A stretch of 64,000 nt of DNA from Barnesiella sp. WM24. Its GTDB lineage: Bacteria > Bacteroidota > Bacteroidia > Bacteroidales > Muribaculaceae. Every line of letters begins with the position of its first letter. Within the stretch, counting starts at the first letter, position 1. This document shows positions 15,522-24,948 of the stretch, piece by piece. The DNA lies in the NCBI RefSeq assembly GCF_004570975.1, contig NZ_SPPC01000014.1:1-64000 (forward strand), read 5' to 3'. The translations under genes were made by a program, and so were the position numbers. The notes under the pieces are model-generated. The model did not search any database. It saw only the letters and a list, made by a program, of their open reading frames with translations, and was not told where the DNA came from.

Positions 15522-16778
15522 ATGGACTATCAGATATTTCCCCCCGAAGAAATTGTAGACGCTATCATAAAACTGCCGCTATCCAAAAGCATCAGCAACA
15601 GGGCACTGATGATCAACGCGCTCTCAGGCAATGCCGGCACGATAGCGGAAGTGGCGAAATGTGACGACACCGACGCCATGAGCCGCGCACTTGACAGCGA
15701 CAGTGATGAAATCAACATAGGCGCGGCAGGGACTGCAATGCGCTTCCTCACAGCCTTTTTCGCCATGCAGGAAGGACGTACGGTAACACTTGACGGAAGC
15801 GAGCGCATGAGACAGCGCCCGATAGGAGTGCTCGTAAACGCTCTCCGCGACTGCGGCGCCGACATAAGCTACGCCCGGGAGGAGAATTATCCCCCGCTCC
15901 GCATAACAGGCAAAAAACTCACCGGCGGAACCATAACAGTCGACGGCTCGACAAGCTCCCAATACATCTCGGCCCTGCTCATGGCGGCGCCACGTATGGA
16001 AAAAGGACTGACCATAAATCTCACAGGCGATATTGTATCGCGTCCCTACATACTCATGACCCTCGGGCTAATGGAGCAATGGGGCGTGGAAAGCGAATTT
16101 GCGAGCAACACCATCACTATCGCTCCGCAAAGCTATCGCGCCACGGATTTCACCGTAGAAGCCGACTGGTCGGCGGCGTCTTACTGGTTTGAGACAGCAG
16201 CCTTCTCTTTCGGCGACATAAAACTACTCGGACTGGAGTCACGCTCTCTTCAAGGCGACAGCCGCATAATGTCACTGTTCAACAACTTCGGCATCGAAGC
16301 GCAATGGGACAATGAATCGGCGCTTGAACTGAACGCGTCGCCCGACATTACCCCCCGGCTTGTCGCCGACCTCACCGACTGTCCTGACCTCGCGCAGACA
16401 ATCATAGTAACCTGCTGCGTGCTGAACCTTCCATTCCGCATAACCGGACTGTCGACCCTCAAAATCAAGGAGACCGACCGCATTGCCGCCCTGTGCAATG
16501 AATTGCGCAAACTATCGTTCATCATCGGACAGCCCGATGACAGCACCCTTGAATGGGAAGGCGCCCGCGCCCCGGTCAACGCCGACGTGCCGTTGGCGAT
16601 CGACACATACGACGACCACCGCATGGCAATGGCATTTGCCCCGGTAGCACTCTTCCTGCCCGGAATCGTAATACGCGACGTGGAAGTCGTGAGCAAGTCT
16701 TATCCTGAATTCTGGAACGACATGCGCAAGACAGGCTTCACCCTTGAAGAAATCACCCCGTCAAAAGTGGAGGAATAG
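15522..16778 (+). CDS. aroA: 3-phosphoshikimate 1-carboxyvinyltransferase (EPSP synthase)
   Basis: Joins shikimate 3-phosphate and PEP to give EPSP, the sixth step of the shikimate pathway to chorismate. The 418 residues fold as two similar lobes. Seen are LPLSKSISNRAL with Lys22 (substrate-binding loop), GAAGTAMRFLTAFFA, ERMRQRPIG (Arg contacts to PEP), STSSQYISALLMAAP, IKETDRIAALCNEL and TYDDHRMAMAF near the end. All key motifs are present. It sits in a tight run with the next gene 3 bases away. Confidence 0.96.
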   Translation: MDYQIFPPEEIVDAIIKLPLSKSISNRALMINALSGNAGTIAEVAKCDDTDAMSRALDSDSDEINIGAAGTAMRFLTAFFAMQEGRTVTLDGSERMRQRPIGVLVNALRDCGADISYAREENYPPLRITGKKLTGGTITVDGSTSSQYISALLMAAPRMEKGLTINLTGDIVSRPYILMTLGLMEQWGVESEFASNTITIAPQSYRATDFTVEADWSAASYWFETAAFSFGDIKLLGLESRSLQGDSRIMSLFNNFGIEAQWDNESALELNASPDITPRLVADLTDCPDLAQTIIVTCCVLNLPFRITGLSTLKIKETDRIAALCNELRKLSFIIGQPDDSTLEWEGARAPVNADVPLAIDTYDDHRMAMAFAPVALFLPGIVIRDVEVVSKSYPEFWNDMRKTGFTLEEITPSKVEE

Positions 16779-16781
16779 CCG

Positions 16782-17216
16782 ATGGAGGTAAGTCTGATAA
16801 TCATTGGCGCGCTTGTCGCTGCAGGCATAATACTCTATCTCCATGACCGCCACTCGCGCAGGAAAGCTGAGTCGCAGGGCATAACCGAGCCTGCCTATAA
16901 CGAACCGGAGGAAGAATGTTGCGGAATGCACATCACCTGTGAGCGCGACTCGCTGCTGGCTTCGGTAAGCGACAAAATCGAGTATTACGACGACGAGGAA
17001 CTCGACGCATACAAAGGACGTAACGCCGACGACTACACCGACGATGAAATCGAGCAGTTTCGCGACATATTGCTGACACTGCTGCCTGAAGACATAGCCG
17101 GCTGGGGCAGAAGCATCCAGCTCCGCGGCATCGAGCTTCCGACTCCGGTAAAGGAAGAGCTCCTGATGATAGTAGCTGAGGCAAGACGCGAGCCTCATGT
17201 CAACACAACCGCCTGA
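16782..17216 (+). CDS. Conserved small membrane-anchored protein, function unknown
   Basis: A 144-residue protein with one N-terminal membrane helix (residues 3-20), then a charged region with a Cys-rich motif EECCGMHITCERDSLL (about 46-61) and an acidic middle (YYDDEELDAYKGR). The C-terminal half looks helical. I do not recognise a catalytic domain. The CC-x(6)-C spacing could bind a metal or a disulfide partner; this is speculation. The 3-base gap after aroA and 20-base gap before the metal ABC permease suggest one transcript. A link to the permease is possible but not shown. Confidence 0.75.
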   Translation: MEVSLIIIGALVAAGIILYLHDRHSRRKAESQGITEPAYNEPEEECCGMHITCERDSLLASVSDKIEYYDDEELDAYKGRNADDYTDDEIEQFRDILLTLLPEDIAGWGRSIQLRGIELPTPVKEELLMIVAEARREPHVNTTA

Positions 17217-17236
17217 TAACCCCCAAGCAGCAAGAG

Positions 17237-18052
17237 ATGGAATATCTTCAATACGCCTTTTTCCGCAACGCGCTTGCCGGCATAATCATCGTCAGCATAG
17301 CAGCCGCCATAATCGGCACATATATCATAAGCCGCCGCATGGTCTCAATCACCGGCGGCGTCACCCATGCCTGTTTCGGCGGGCTCGGACTCGGCTATTA
17401 CCTCGGAGTCAGCCCGGTCGCCATGGCAGCGGCATTTGCCGTAGTCTCGTCACTCGGTGTAGAGTGGATAGCCGGGCGCTATCGCGTAAGGGAAGACTCG
17501 GCAATTGCCGTAATCTGGTCGCTCGGCATGGCTGTCGGCATCCTCTTTGTCTTTCTGACGCCTGGATATGTGCCGGAGCTCAACTCCTTCCTCTTCGGCA
17601 ACATACTCACAATCACGTCATCCGACCTATGGCTGTTTGCCCTGTTCACAATCCTGCTTATCGCCTTTTTCCTTACTTTCCGCCGGACGATAGTCGCCTG
17701 CGCCTTTGACCGGGACTTCGCCAAGGTCGCAGGACTCCCCGTCAAGACCATCAATTACGTGATGACCGTGTTTGTCGCGGTCAGCGTAGTGCTTACCATA
17801 CGCCTCATAGGCATAATGCTGCTTCTTTCCATGCTTACAGTGCCTGTGCTCATCGCCGAGGTATGGCGAAAAAGATTCATGTCGATAATGATTGTGGCTA
17901 TGGCTGTGTCACTCGCCTGTTCGATAGCCGGGCTATTCCTTGCCACGGTGGTGGATGTGCCCTGTTCGGCAATTATCGTACTGCTCCAGATCACGGTGTA
18001 TGCTTTAGCGAGAGTCATCAACGACATAATTAGCAGGAAACTTGCGCAATAA
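17237..18052 (+). CDS. Metal ABC transporter permease (ABC-3 family, Zn/Mn type)
   Basis: The membrane subunit of a zinc- or manganese-type ABC importer. It has 271 residues with about eight hydrophobic helices. Family features are IIGTYIISRRMVSITGGVTH near the start, AVIWSLGMAVGILFVF, and IRLIGIMLLLSMLTVPVLIA in the cytoplasmic coupling region. The ATPase and substrate-binding protein are not adjacent, so they must be encoded elsewhere or the permease pairs with unlinked partners. Metal specificity cannot be read from the sequence. Confidence 0.9.
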   Translation: MEYLQYAFFRNALAGIIIVSIAAAIIGTYIISRRMVSITGGVTHACFGGLGLGYYLGVSPVAMAAAFAVVSSLGVEWIAGRYRVREDSAIAVIWSLGMAVGILFVFLTPGYVPELNSFLFGNILTITSSDLWLFALFTILLIAFFLTFRRTIVACAFDRDFAKVAGLPVKTINYVMTVFVAVSVVLTIRLIGIMLLLSMLTVPVLIAEVWRKRFMSIMIVAMAVSLACSIAGLFLATVVDVPCSAIIVLLQITVYALARVINDIISRKLAQ

Positions 18053-18099
18053 TCGAGCCTGCACGACGTTATTGTAATCGTAAGGCATTATAAAAAAAC

Positions 18100-21000
18100 G
18101 TGAAAAAGTCAGCACTGATAATCCTGCTTGTATTTTCGGTGGTCGCTGTGTCGTGCAGCCCGCGGAAAAACACAGCCATGTCCCGCAATTATCAGGCATT
18201 TATCACCCGCTACAACATCTACTACAATGGTGATGAGCATTATAAAGAAACGATGAAATCGCTTGAGCGGGGATATGAGGACGACTATTCACGACTGCTG
18301 TTCATTCACCCCGTCGACGCCCGCAAAGACCCTGACGCGCCACAGCCGTCGGGCGACTTCACCCGCTCTATCGAAAAAGCCCAAAAGGCAATCCAGCTGA
18401 GATCAATAAAAAAGAAGCCGGCAAAAAAGCCCGGAAAATCATCGGACCCGGAGTATAAGGCATGGATGAAGCGCGATGAATACAACCCGTTTATCCACAA
18501 CTCATGGATGCAGATGGGAAGGGCACAGTATAACAACGGCGACTTCCTTGGCGCCGCCTCCACATTTTATTATATCGTCAAGCATTTCACCTGGCTGCCA
18601 AACACCGTCACGGAGGCTAAACTATGGCAGGCGCGTTCCTATCTTGCCATGGGCTGGGACTACGAGGCAGAAAACATAATCACAAAAATTCCGGAAAAGG
18701 CGCTTGTCAACGGTGACCTGAGAGGACTGTACAACATGGTGACGGCAATGATGCATCTGCAATCCCATGACCCCTTGAAGGCGATACCCTATGTCGAAAA
18801 CACGATACGCCACTCTTCCGGCATACAGAAATCAAGGTTGTATTTTCTGCTCGGACAGCTCCAGTCGCGCGCAGGCAACAAAAACGCCGCTTACGAGGCA
18901 TATAAGAAGTCGGCAAGCTCGCAGGTGTCATATCGCGCGCAACTCAACGCACGCATAAAACAGAGCGAGGTATATTCAGGAAGCAACGTGGAACCGGAAG
19001 TAAAGGCACTGCGGCGCATGACCCGCTATGACCGCAACCAGCCATATCTCGACCAGATATACTATGCCATAGGAAATCTTTACCTCTCACGCGGCGACAC
19101 GGTGAAAGCCATCGACAACTATAAACTCGCCGCCGAGAAATCAACGCGCAACGGCATCGACAAGGCGATAAGCCAGCTGCAACTCGGCTCGCTTTACTTT
19201 GACCGTCACCGCTATGACCTCGCACAGCCGTGCTATGCCGAGGCTGTCCCGCTGCTTCCCGAAAGCTATCCCGGCATCGACTCACTCCGCAAGCGCAGCG
19301 ACGTGCTTGACCAGCTTGCCCTGTACTCTCAGAATGTCACCCTCAACGACTCCCTGCTGCGACTCTCGGAAATGCCCGAAGAGCAGCAGCTTGCCGTAGT
19401 CAATAAAATCATAGACGAGCTGAAGAAGAAGGAGGCTGAAGAAGCCGAGAAGCTTAGACGCGAGGAATACCTTGCCTCTCAGCAGGGAGCCAACAACGTG
19501 CAAAACTCGGGAAACGCCGCGTCGGCTCCGACGACATTCACCATGAACAACGATGACTCATGGTACTTCTACAATACTGCCACCCGCAACGCCGGCAAGA
19601 CCGAGTTCCAGAAGCGCTGGGGCTCACGAAAGCTTGAAGATGACTGGCGACGCCGCAACAAGGCATCATTCAGCTTCAGCGACTTTGAAAACGACGGCTC
19701 TGACGACGAGGAAAATGATAATGAAGAAGGCGCGGCTGAAGAAAACAAGCAGGGAGAACAGACAGAAAAGCAGAATGACCCACATTACCCGGAGTATTAC
19801 CTGCGCCAGATTCCGTCCACGCCCGAAGAGAAGCTTACGGCAAACGATGTGATACAAGAGGGCATGTATAACATGGGACTCATACTCAAGGACCAGCTGG
19901 AAGCCTATGGCGACGCGTCAGATGAATGGAACGACCTGCTGAAGCGTTATCCCGACAATATCTACCGCATGGACGTGTACTACAACATGTATCTCATGTA
20001 CATGCGTTCCGGCAACAGGAAGCTTGCCGAACATTACAGGGCCCTGATGCTTGAGCACTTCCCTGATTCAAAATACGGGCAGGCAATGCGTGACCCCGAC
20101 TATCTTGACAAGCTGCGCGACATGGAAGCCGCCCAGGAGCGCATGTATGAACGTGCCTATGAAGCATATCTTGACAACCGCAACAGCGAAGTACACGCCG
20201 CCTACCGCGAGATGATGAAAAAGTATCCGTTGAGCAAGATAATGCCCAAATTCATGTTTATCGACGCTCTCAGCTATGTCTCGGAAAACAATCAGGAAAG
20301 TTTCCGCTCCACCTTGAAAGAGCTTTTGGAGCGTTATCCCGAGACCGACATAACACTGATAGCCTCATCCTACCTTCGCGGGCTCGCGCAGGGGAAAAAG
20401 CTCAATAGCGGCGCCACCAACATGAGAGGAATGATATGGGACCTGCGACTTGGAAACGACTCCACCTCGCTTGACACCGACTCAATCGTGTTTGACCTCA
20501 ATCCCGCCGACCCGCAGCTGCTTGTGCTCGTATATCCTACCGACGAAGTGTCAGGCAACCAACTGCTCTTTGACATCGCACGCCACAACTTCGGGTCATT
20601 CATAGTAAAAGACTTCGACCTTGAGCCTATGAATTTCGGGCGCCTCGGCTTGCTTCTTGTAAAAGGATTTGCTAACTTTGAGGAGCTTAATCATTACCGT
20701 AAAGTCATGGACAGCGATGCAGAGCTTGTGTTGCCCCCACAGGTAAGACCGGTGATGATAAGCGAAAAGAACTTTGAAACCCTACTGCAACACGGAAGCA
20801 CATTTGAGGATTATTTCCGCTATGTCGACGAGCAGGCGGCAGAGGCGCCGGTAGTCACGGCTCCCGGCGATGTCGAGACCGATGACATGTACTTTGAGGC
20901 CATCGCTGGCGACCGCCCCGAAGAGACCGAAGAGACTGAGGAGCCGGTGGAGAGTCAGGAGCCCGATGCCGACATCGCCCCCGTGGAAGATGTCGACAAT

Positions 21001-21285
21001 CAGGAAGCTGCGACATTGACCGAAGACGCGGCTGAGGACGTCCCGGTTGATAATCAACCCGACTCATTGCCTGCTGAAACCGAGGCGGCAACCCCGGCGA
21101 CGGTCATTGACCCGATGCCGGCTGAAGAGCCTGTCACAACCCCGGCGACGACAGAGCCTCAGGCAACAACCCCGGCGACAATCATCACGGAACCACAACC
21201 GGCACCACGGCCCGCACCCAAGCCGGCTGTGACTTATCCGGAATATCCTTCCGGCTCAGAGGGCGATGACGATTTATTAGACTAA
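18100..21285 (+). CDS. porW: T9SS TPR lipoprotein, PorW/SprE-like
   Basis: A 1061-residue outer-membrane-associated lipoprotein of the type IX secretion system, needed in relatives for cargo secretion and gliding. It starts with GTG. The signal peptide ends in the lipobox VAVSC (Cys19 or so), followed by SPRKNTAMSRNYQAFITRYNIYYNG, typical of SprE/PorW. Many TPR helices follow (about 100-420 and 580-760). Two acidic low-complexity stretches occur, one near 530-560 (Asp/Glu-rich) and a long Glu/Pro/Thr-rich tail (about 930-1061) with repeated TPAT. porX follows after 11 bases, giving a secretion-and-signalling pair. The name is by sequence resemblance. Confidence 0.85.
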   Translation: MKKSALIILLVFSVVAVSCSPRKNTAMSRNYQAFITRYNIYYNGDEHYKETMKSLERGYEDDYSRLLFIHPVDARKDPDAPQPSGDFTRSIEKAQKAIQLRSIKKKPAKKPGKSSDPEYKAWMKRDEYNPFIHNSWMQMGRAQYNNGDFLGAASTFYYIVKHFTWLPNTVTEAKLWQARSYLAMGWDYEAENIITKIPEKALVNGDLRGLYNMVTAMMHLQSHDPLKAIPYVENTIRHSSGIQKSRLYFLLGQLQSRAGNKNAAYEAYKKSASSQVSYRAQLNARIKQSEVYSGSNVEPEVKALRRMTRYDRNQPYLDQIYYAIGNLYLSRGDTVKAIDNYKLAAEKSTRNGIDKAISQLQLGSLYFDRHRYDLAQPCYAEAVPLLPESYPGIDSLRKRSDVLDQLALYSQNVTLNDSLLRLSEMPEEQQLAVVNKIIDELKKKEAEEAEKLRREEYLASQQGANNVQNSGNAASAPTTFTMNNDDSWYFYNTATRNAGKTEFQKRWGSRKLEDDWRRRNKASFSFSDFENDGSDDEENDNEEGAAEENKQGEQTEKQNDPHYPEYYLRQIPSTPEEKLTANDVIQEGMYNMGLILKDQLEAYGDASDEWNDLLKRYPDNIYRMDVYYNMYLMYMRSGNRKLAEHYRALMLEHFPDSKYGQAMRDPDYLDKLRDMEAAQERMYERAYEAYLDNRNSEVHAAYREMMKKYPLSKIMPKFMFIDALSYVSENNQESFRSTLKELLERYPETDITLIASSYLRGLAQGKKLNSGATNMRGMIWDLRLGNDSTSLDTDSIVFDLNPADPQLLVLVYPTDEVSGNQLLFDIARHNFGSFIVKDFDLEPMNFGRLGLLLVKGFANFEELNHYRKVMDSDAELVLPPQVRPVMISEKNFETLLQHGSTFEDYFRYVDEQAAEAPVVTAPGDVETDDMYFEAIAGDRPEETEETEEPVESQEPDADIAPVEDVDNQEAATLTEDAAEDVPVDNQPDSLPAETEAATPATVIDPMPAEEPVTTPATTEPQATTPATIITEPQPAPRPAPKPAVTYPEYPSGSEGDDDLLD

Positions 21286-21296
21286 ACGACCCAGTT

Positions 21297-22838
21297 ATGA
21301 ACCGGTACAATATATTATGGGCTGATGACGAGATTGACTTGCTGAAGCCCCACATACTGTTTTTAAAAAACAAAGGATATGACGTAACCACCGCCAACAG
21401 CGGAAGAGACGCCCTCGATCTCGTAGAGACCGACCGCTTTGACCTCATCATCCTTGACGAGAACATGCCCGGACTCACAGGACTGGAGACGCTTGCCCGG
21501 ATAAAGCAGATAGCCCCCCTCACTCCGATCATAATGATTACAAAGAGTGAAGAAGAAAACATCATGAACCAGGCTATCGGAAACAAGATTGCCGATTATC
21601 TTATCAAGCCCGTCAATCCGAGCCAGATACTTCTATCTATCAAAAAAAATCTTCACTCCGAACGCCTTGTGAGCGAACAGGCGGCAACCGACTACCGTCA
21701 GGAGTTCAACAACATATCGTCGCTTATAAATGATTGCCGCACAATCGAAGACTGGTATGACCTTTACGGGAAACTCGTGTTCTGGGAGCTTGAGCTCGCT
21801 GCCGCCGACTCAGGCATGGAAGAGCTTCTGCGCATGCAGAAAGATGAAGCCAACTCCGCTTTCAACAAGTTTGTGCGCAAAAATTATGAAAGCTGGGTAA
21901 CAGGAGGCGAACATCCGCTCATGAGCCAGGAGATATTCAAAAAGCGTGTTTTCCCCCTGCTTGACAATGGTGAAAAGGTATTTTTCATTGTAATCGACAA
22001 TTTCAGGCTTGACCAGTGGAGGTCGGTAAAACCGTTACTCTCCGACATCTTCACGTTCCAAGAGGAACTATATACATCAATTCTCCCCACCGCCACCCAG
22101 TATGCCCGCAACGCCATCTTCTCCGGGCTTATGCCGCTTGACATATCCAAGATGTTTCCCGACCTATGGGTTGACGAAGACGAGGAAGAAGGCAAGAACC
22201 TTAACGAATCGCCGCTGATAGCCACACAGTTTGAACGCTTTCGCCGCAAAGTGAAGTTTTCCTATAACAAAATCAACGATTCGGTGACAGGAGAGAAACT
22301 GATACGCGAGTTTTCCAATCTGGAGAGCAACGATCTTAATGTACTGGTGATCAACTTTATCGACATGCTATCACATGCCCGCACCGAATCAAAGATGATA
22401 CGCGAGCTCGCCGCCAACAATGCCGCCTACCGTTCACTGACCGAATCGTGGTTCCGCCACTCGTCGGCGCTTGAACTATTTCGCAAAATAGCGGAAAAGG
22501 GCTACAAGATTGTACTCACCACCGACCACGGCACAATCCAGGTCAACAACCCGATAAAAGTAATCGGCGACCGCAACACCAACACAAATCTACGTTATAA
22601 GGTAGGCAAAAATCTGAGCTACAATCCACGCCAGGTCTATGAGATAAAGCATCCGGAACGCTATGGACTCCCGGCGCCCAACATCTCGTCAACCTACATT
22701 TTCGCGTCAGGACATGACTTCTTCGCTTATCCCAATAATTATAACTACTACGTCCAGTATTACTCCGGCACTTTCCAGCATGGAGGCATCTCTCTTGAAG
22801 AGATGATAATACCGCTAATTACATTAACTGCTAAATAA
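21297..22838 (+). CDS. porX: PorX-type response regulator with PglZ phosphatase-like domain
   Basis: The response regulator that, in Porphyromonas, works with PorY and sigma factor SigP to switch on T9SS genes. Residues 1-120 are a receiver domain: acidic pair Asp10/Asp11, phospho-acceptor Asp54 (IILDENMPG), Thr82, and Lys104 (IKPVNP). A helical linker follows (120-200). The C-terminal half is a PglZ/alkaline-phosphatase-like domain with FFIVIDNFRLDQWR, VINFIDMLSHAR, LTTDHGTIQVNNP and ASGHDFFAYP, which carry the expected Asp/His metal ligands. The 513-residue length is typical. tsaE follows closely, a neighbourhood I recall from other Bacteroidetes. Confidence 0.93.
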   Translation: MNRYNILWADDEIDLLKPHILFLKNKGYDVTTANSGRDALDLVETDRFDLIILDENMPGLTGLETLARIKQIAPLTPIIMITKSEEENIMNQAIGNKIADYLIKPVNPSQILLSIKKNLHSERLVSEQAATDYRQEFNNISSLINDCRTIEDWYDLYGKLVFWELELAAADSGMEELLRMQKDEANSAFNKFVRKNYESWVTGGEHPLMSQEIFKKRVFPLLDNGEKVFFIVIDNFRLDQWRSVKPLLSDIFTFQEELYTSILPTATQYARNAIFSGLMPLDISKMFPDLWVDEDEEEGKNLNESPLIATQFERFRRKVKFSYNKINDSVTGEKLIREFSNLESNDLNVLVINFIDMLSHARTESKMIRELAANNAAYRSLTESWFRHSSALELFRKIAEKGYKIVLTTDHGTIQVNNPIKVIGDRNTNTNLRYKVGKNLSYNPRQVYEIKHPERYGLPAPNISSTYIFASGHDFFAYPNNYNYYVQYYSGTFQHGGISLEEMIIPLITLTAK

Positions 22839-22856
22839 AAACATCAAAAAAACGAC

Positions 22857-23294
22857 ATGGCAACCACAAAGATTCTAATCCCCTCTACAGCCGACCTTGA
22901 AAAGGCTGCCGGTGAATTTATCGACATAATGGGCGACTACACCGTGTTTGCATTCTACGGAGACATGGGTGTCGGCAAGACCACGTTCATCTCCGCGCTT
23001 TCGCGCGCTCTCGGAGTAGAGGACGACCCTACAAGCAGCCCCTCATTTGCCATAATCAACGAATATCGCTCCGACACTACGGCTGAACTCATCTATCACT
23101 TTGACCTCTACCGGCTTGAGACCCTTGAAGAAGCCTTTGACATAGGTGTAGAGGATTACTTCGATTCAGGAGCGCTATGCTTTATCGAGTGGCCTGAACG
23201 AATAGCCGACATACTCCCCGACGACACCGTGCGCGTCGACATAAAGGAACTTCCCGACGGGTCACGCGAACTGACTGTCACCAAGCCGGAATAA
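22857..23294 (+). CDS. tsaE: tRNA N6-threonylcarbamoyladenosine biosynthesis ATPase
   Basis: The small ATPase partner of TsaB/TsaD in making t6A37 on ANN-decoding tRNAs. It has 145 residues with Walker [11 protein letters not shown] (residues 35-44) and the typical [22 protein letters not shown] and CFIEWPERI segments. It sits between porX and a small membrane protein with very short gaps. Length and motifs are normal. Confidence 0.95.
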   Translation: MATTKILIPSTADLEKAAGEFIDIMGDYTVFAFYGDMGVGKTTFISALSRALGVEDDPTSSPSFAIINEYRSDTTAELIYHFDLYRLETLEEAFDIGVEDYFDSGALCFIEWPERIADILPDDTVRVDIKELPDGSRELTVTKPE

Positions 23295-23296
23295 TC

Positions 23297-23515
23297 ATGA
23301 GCCCGGTCACGGCAACCTATATACTCGCCTTTATATTCATTGCCTGCGGAGCCTTCTCGATCGTTGCGGCAATAGCCGGATGGGAATGGTTTTTCACCAA
23401 CATGAATGTAAGGGTGCTCACTTCACGCATGAAGCGCAGCCACGCCCGTTGCCTGTACTTCATGCTCGGGATTGCCATCATAGGCATGGGCTGCTATCTT
23501 TTCACGACTGTATAA
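23297..23515 (+). CDS. Small two-helix membrane protein (immunity-17-like)
   Basis: A 72-residue protein with two membrane helices (about 7-28 and 51-70) joined by a basic loop (VRVLTSRMKRSHARC). The WEWFF segment and layout resemble the Bacteroidetes family annotated as immunity protein 17. No toxin is present nearby; it lies 2 bases after tsaE and 5 before birA. So here it looks like a housekeeping-operon membrane protein of unknown role, and the immunity label should not be taken as function. Confidence 0.6.
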   Translation: MSPVTATYILAFIFIACGAFSIVAAIAGWEWFFTNMNVRVLTSRMKRSHARCLYFMLGIAIIGMGCYLFTTV

Positions 23516-23520
23516 CTCTT

Positions 23521-24249
23521 ATGGAATCTTACAATATCATAAGGCTCAAAGAATGTCGGTCGACCAACAGCTCACTTGCCGAAATCGCCCGCGAGTCGCC
23601 TGACGGAACCGTGCTGGTCACCGACTCGCAGACAGCGGGACGTGGACAGCGCGGCAACAGCTGGGAGGCGGAGCCGGGAAAGAACCTTACATTTTCACTG
23701 CTCATAAAACCCGAGGCGATAGCCGCCCATGACCAGTTTTACATCTCTGAGGCTGTAGCCCTCGGCATCCGCGACGCCCTTATGAACCATCTGCCTTCAC
23801 AGGAAGTGACAGTCAAGTGGCCCAACGACATCTATGCCGGTGACAGAAAAATATGCGGCATACTGATAGAAAACAGTCTTTCGGGCAACACAATCGGACA
23901 TTCCATCGCAGGGATAGGAATCAACGTGAATCAGCAGGAATTTAAAAGCGACGCGCCCAACCCCGTGTCAACCGTCATGCTCACCGGCAAGCATCTGCCT
24001 CTTGACCGGCTGCTTCACGAAGTGGTCGACGCCATCTACCTCCGTCTGTCGCAACCTGTAGCGGCACGCCACGCCGATTACATGGACTCGTTGTGGCGCC
24101 GCCTTGGCGGAACCTACCGCGACATGTCGACAGGCGAGGAATTTCACGCCGTGATAACCGGAGTCGTCTCTACGGGACACCTGTCGCTGCTTGACACATT
24201 TTGCAACCACCGCCTCTACGCCTTCAAGGAGGTGCAGGCGATATTATAG
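23521..24249 (+). CDS. birA: Biotin--[acetyl-CoA carboxylase] ligase
   Basis: Attaches biotin to a lysine of biotin carboxyl carrier proteins through biotinyl-AMP. The 242-residue form has only the catalytic and C-terminal domains; the DNA-binding domain of the E. coli repressor is absent, as usual in Bacteroidetes. Motifs are STNSSLAE, GRGQRGNSWEAEPGKNLTFS (biotin and ATP loop) and VKWPNDIY with the active-site Lys. The frame stays open upstream to 23380, but that overlaps the previous gene, so the ATG at 23521 is used. Confidence 0.93.
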   Translation: MESYNIIRLKECRSTNSSLAEIARESPDGTVLVTDSQTAGRGQRGNSWEAEPGKNLTFSLLIKPEAIAAHDQFYISEAVALGIRDALMNHLPSQEVTVKWPNDIYAGDRKICGILIENSLSGNTIGHSIAGIGINVNQQEFKSDAPNPVSTVMLTGKHLPLDRLLHEVVDAIYLRLSQPVAARHADYMDSLWRRLGGTYRDMSTGEEFHAVITGVVSTGHLSLLDTFCNHRLYAFKEVQAIL

Positions 24250-24323
24250 CCGGCTTCCTCAGCATGGCACGACAGCAGTTGCCGCAAGCGACAGAACCTA
24301 TTGAAAATATGGCAAAAAATTTG

Positions 24324-24331
24324 TAATTTTG
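24324..24331 (+). promoter_or_regulatory. -7 box upstream of cvpA-like gene
   Basis: TAATTTTG, with ATTG about 20 bases upstream as an imperfect -33. It starts a new transcript 25 bases before the GTG at 24356, after the 106-base gap that follows birA. Confidence 0.5.
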
Positions 24332-24355
24332 CAACGATAAAAAAGCTACTGACAA

Positions 24356-24874
24356 GTGACGACAATTGACATAATATTACTGATAGTCATCGGTGCCTCT
24401 CTGGTGCTCGGTCTCTACAAGGGAATAATCGCCCAGATAGCCTCCATTGGCGGTGTTTTGCTCGGCATAATAGCCTGCCGCTTCTTTTCTGATGATGCCG
24501 GCAGTCTTTACATGTCGTGGATGCCCGACACTTTCAGCAACGAGACATTGGCAAACATTGCCGGAGGAATCACCGTATATCTGGTGGTATATTTCGGCGT
24601 AGGCGCATTTGCCTCACTACTCAGAAGAATCACCGACACCCTGATGGCAGGCTGGCTCGACCATCTGCTCGGCGGAGTGTTCAGTGTATTCAAGTGGATG
24701 ATACTCACGAGCGTGTTTCTCAATCTGTTTTACATGATAGCGCCTCACTGCATTATTTTCCACTCATCGTCGCTCGCCTCAGGCAAGCTGTTTGTCATGG
24801 TGATGCAGCTCGCCCCCCGATTATTCGGAATCATCGCCGAGCCGGTAGGCGAGATGATCAATAATATTACTTAA
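24356..24874 (+). CDS. CvpA family inner-membrane protein
   Basis: A 172-residue protein with four or more membrane helices of the CvpA family, named from colicin V production but probably a general envelope protein. The N-terminus (IDIILLIVIGASLVLGLYKG) and VYFGVGAFASLLRR are typical. The start is GTG. The sufBCDS operon follows after 74 bases, which hold an AGTGAT/ATCACT inverted repeat. Its exact role is not known. Confidence 0.8.
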   Translation: MTTIDIILLIVIGASLVLGLYKGIIAQIASIGGVLLGIIACRFFSDDAGSLYMSWMPDTFSNETLANIAGGITVYLVVYFGVGAFASLLRRITDTLMAGWLDHLLGGVFSVFKWMILTSVFLNLFYMIAPHCIIFHSSSLASGKLFVMVMQLAPRLFGIIAEPVGEMINNIT

Positions 24875-24894
24875 CAGCCACAACATTCTACAAT

Positions 24895-24910
24895 AGTGAT
24901 TGTTATCACT
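24895..24910. promoter_or_regulatory. Small inverted repeat before sufB
   Basis: AGTGAT-TGTT-ATCACT, a 16-base dyad in the 74-base cvpA-sufB gap. It could be a regulator site for the iron-sulfur operon. A TATATTTC word shortly downstream is a near match to a -7 box. No known operator is matched with confidence. Confidence 0.3.
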
Positions 24911-24948
24911 TAACATATATATTTCCCCAATATATCAAATACTGAAAA

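Noticed and set aside
23297-23515. Small membrane protein as part of a toxin-immunity pair
   Set aside because: It resembles immunity-17 proteins, but it lies in a housekeeping run between tsaE and birA with no toxin nearby.
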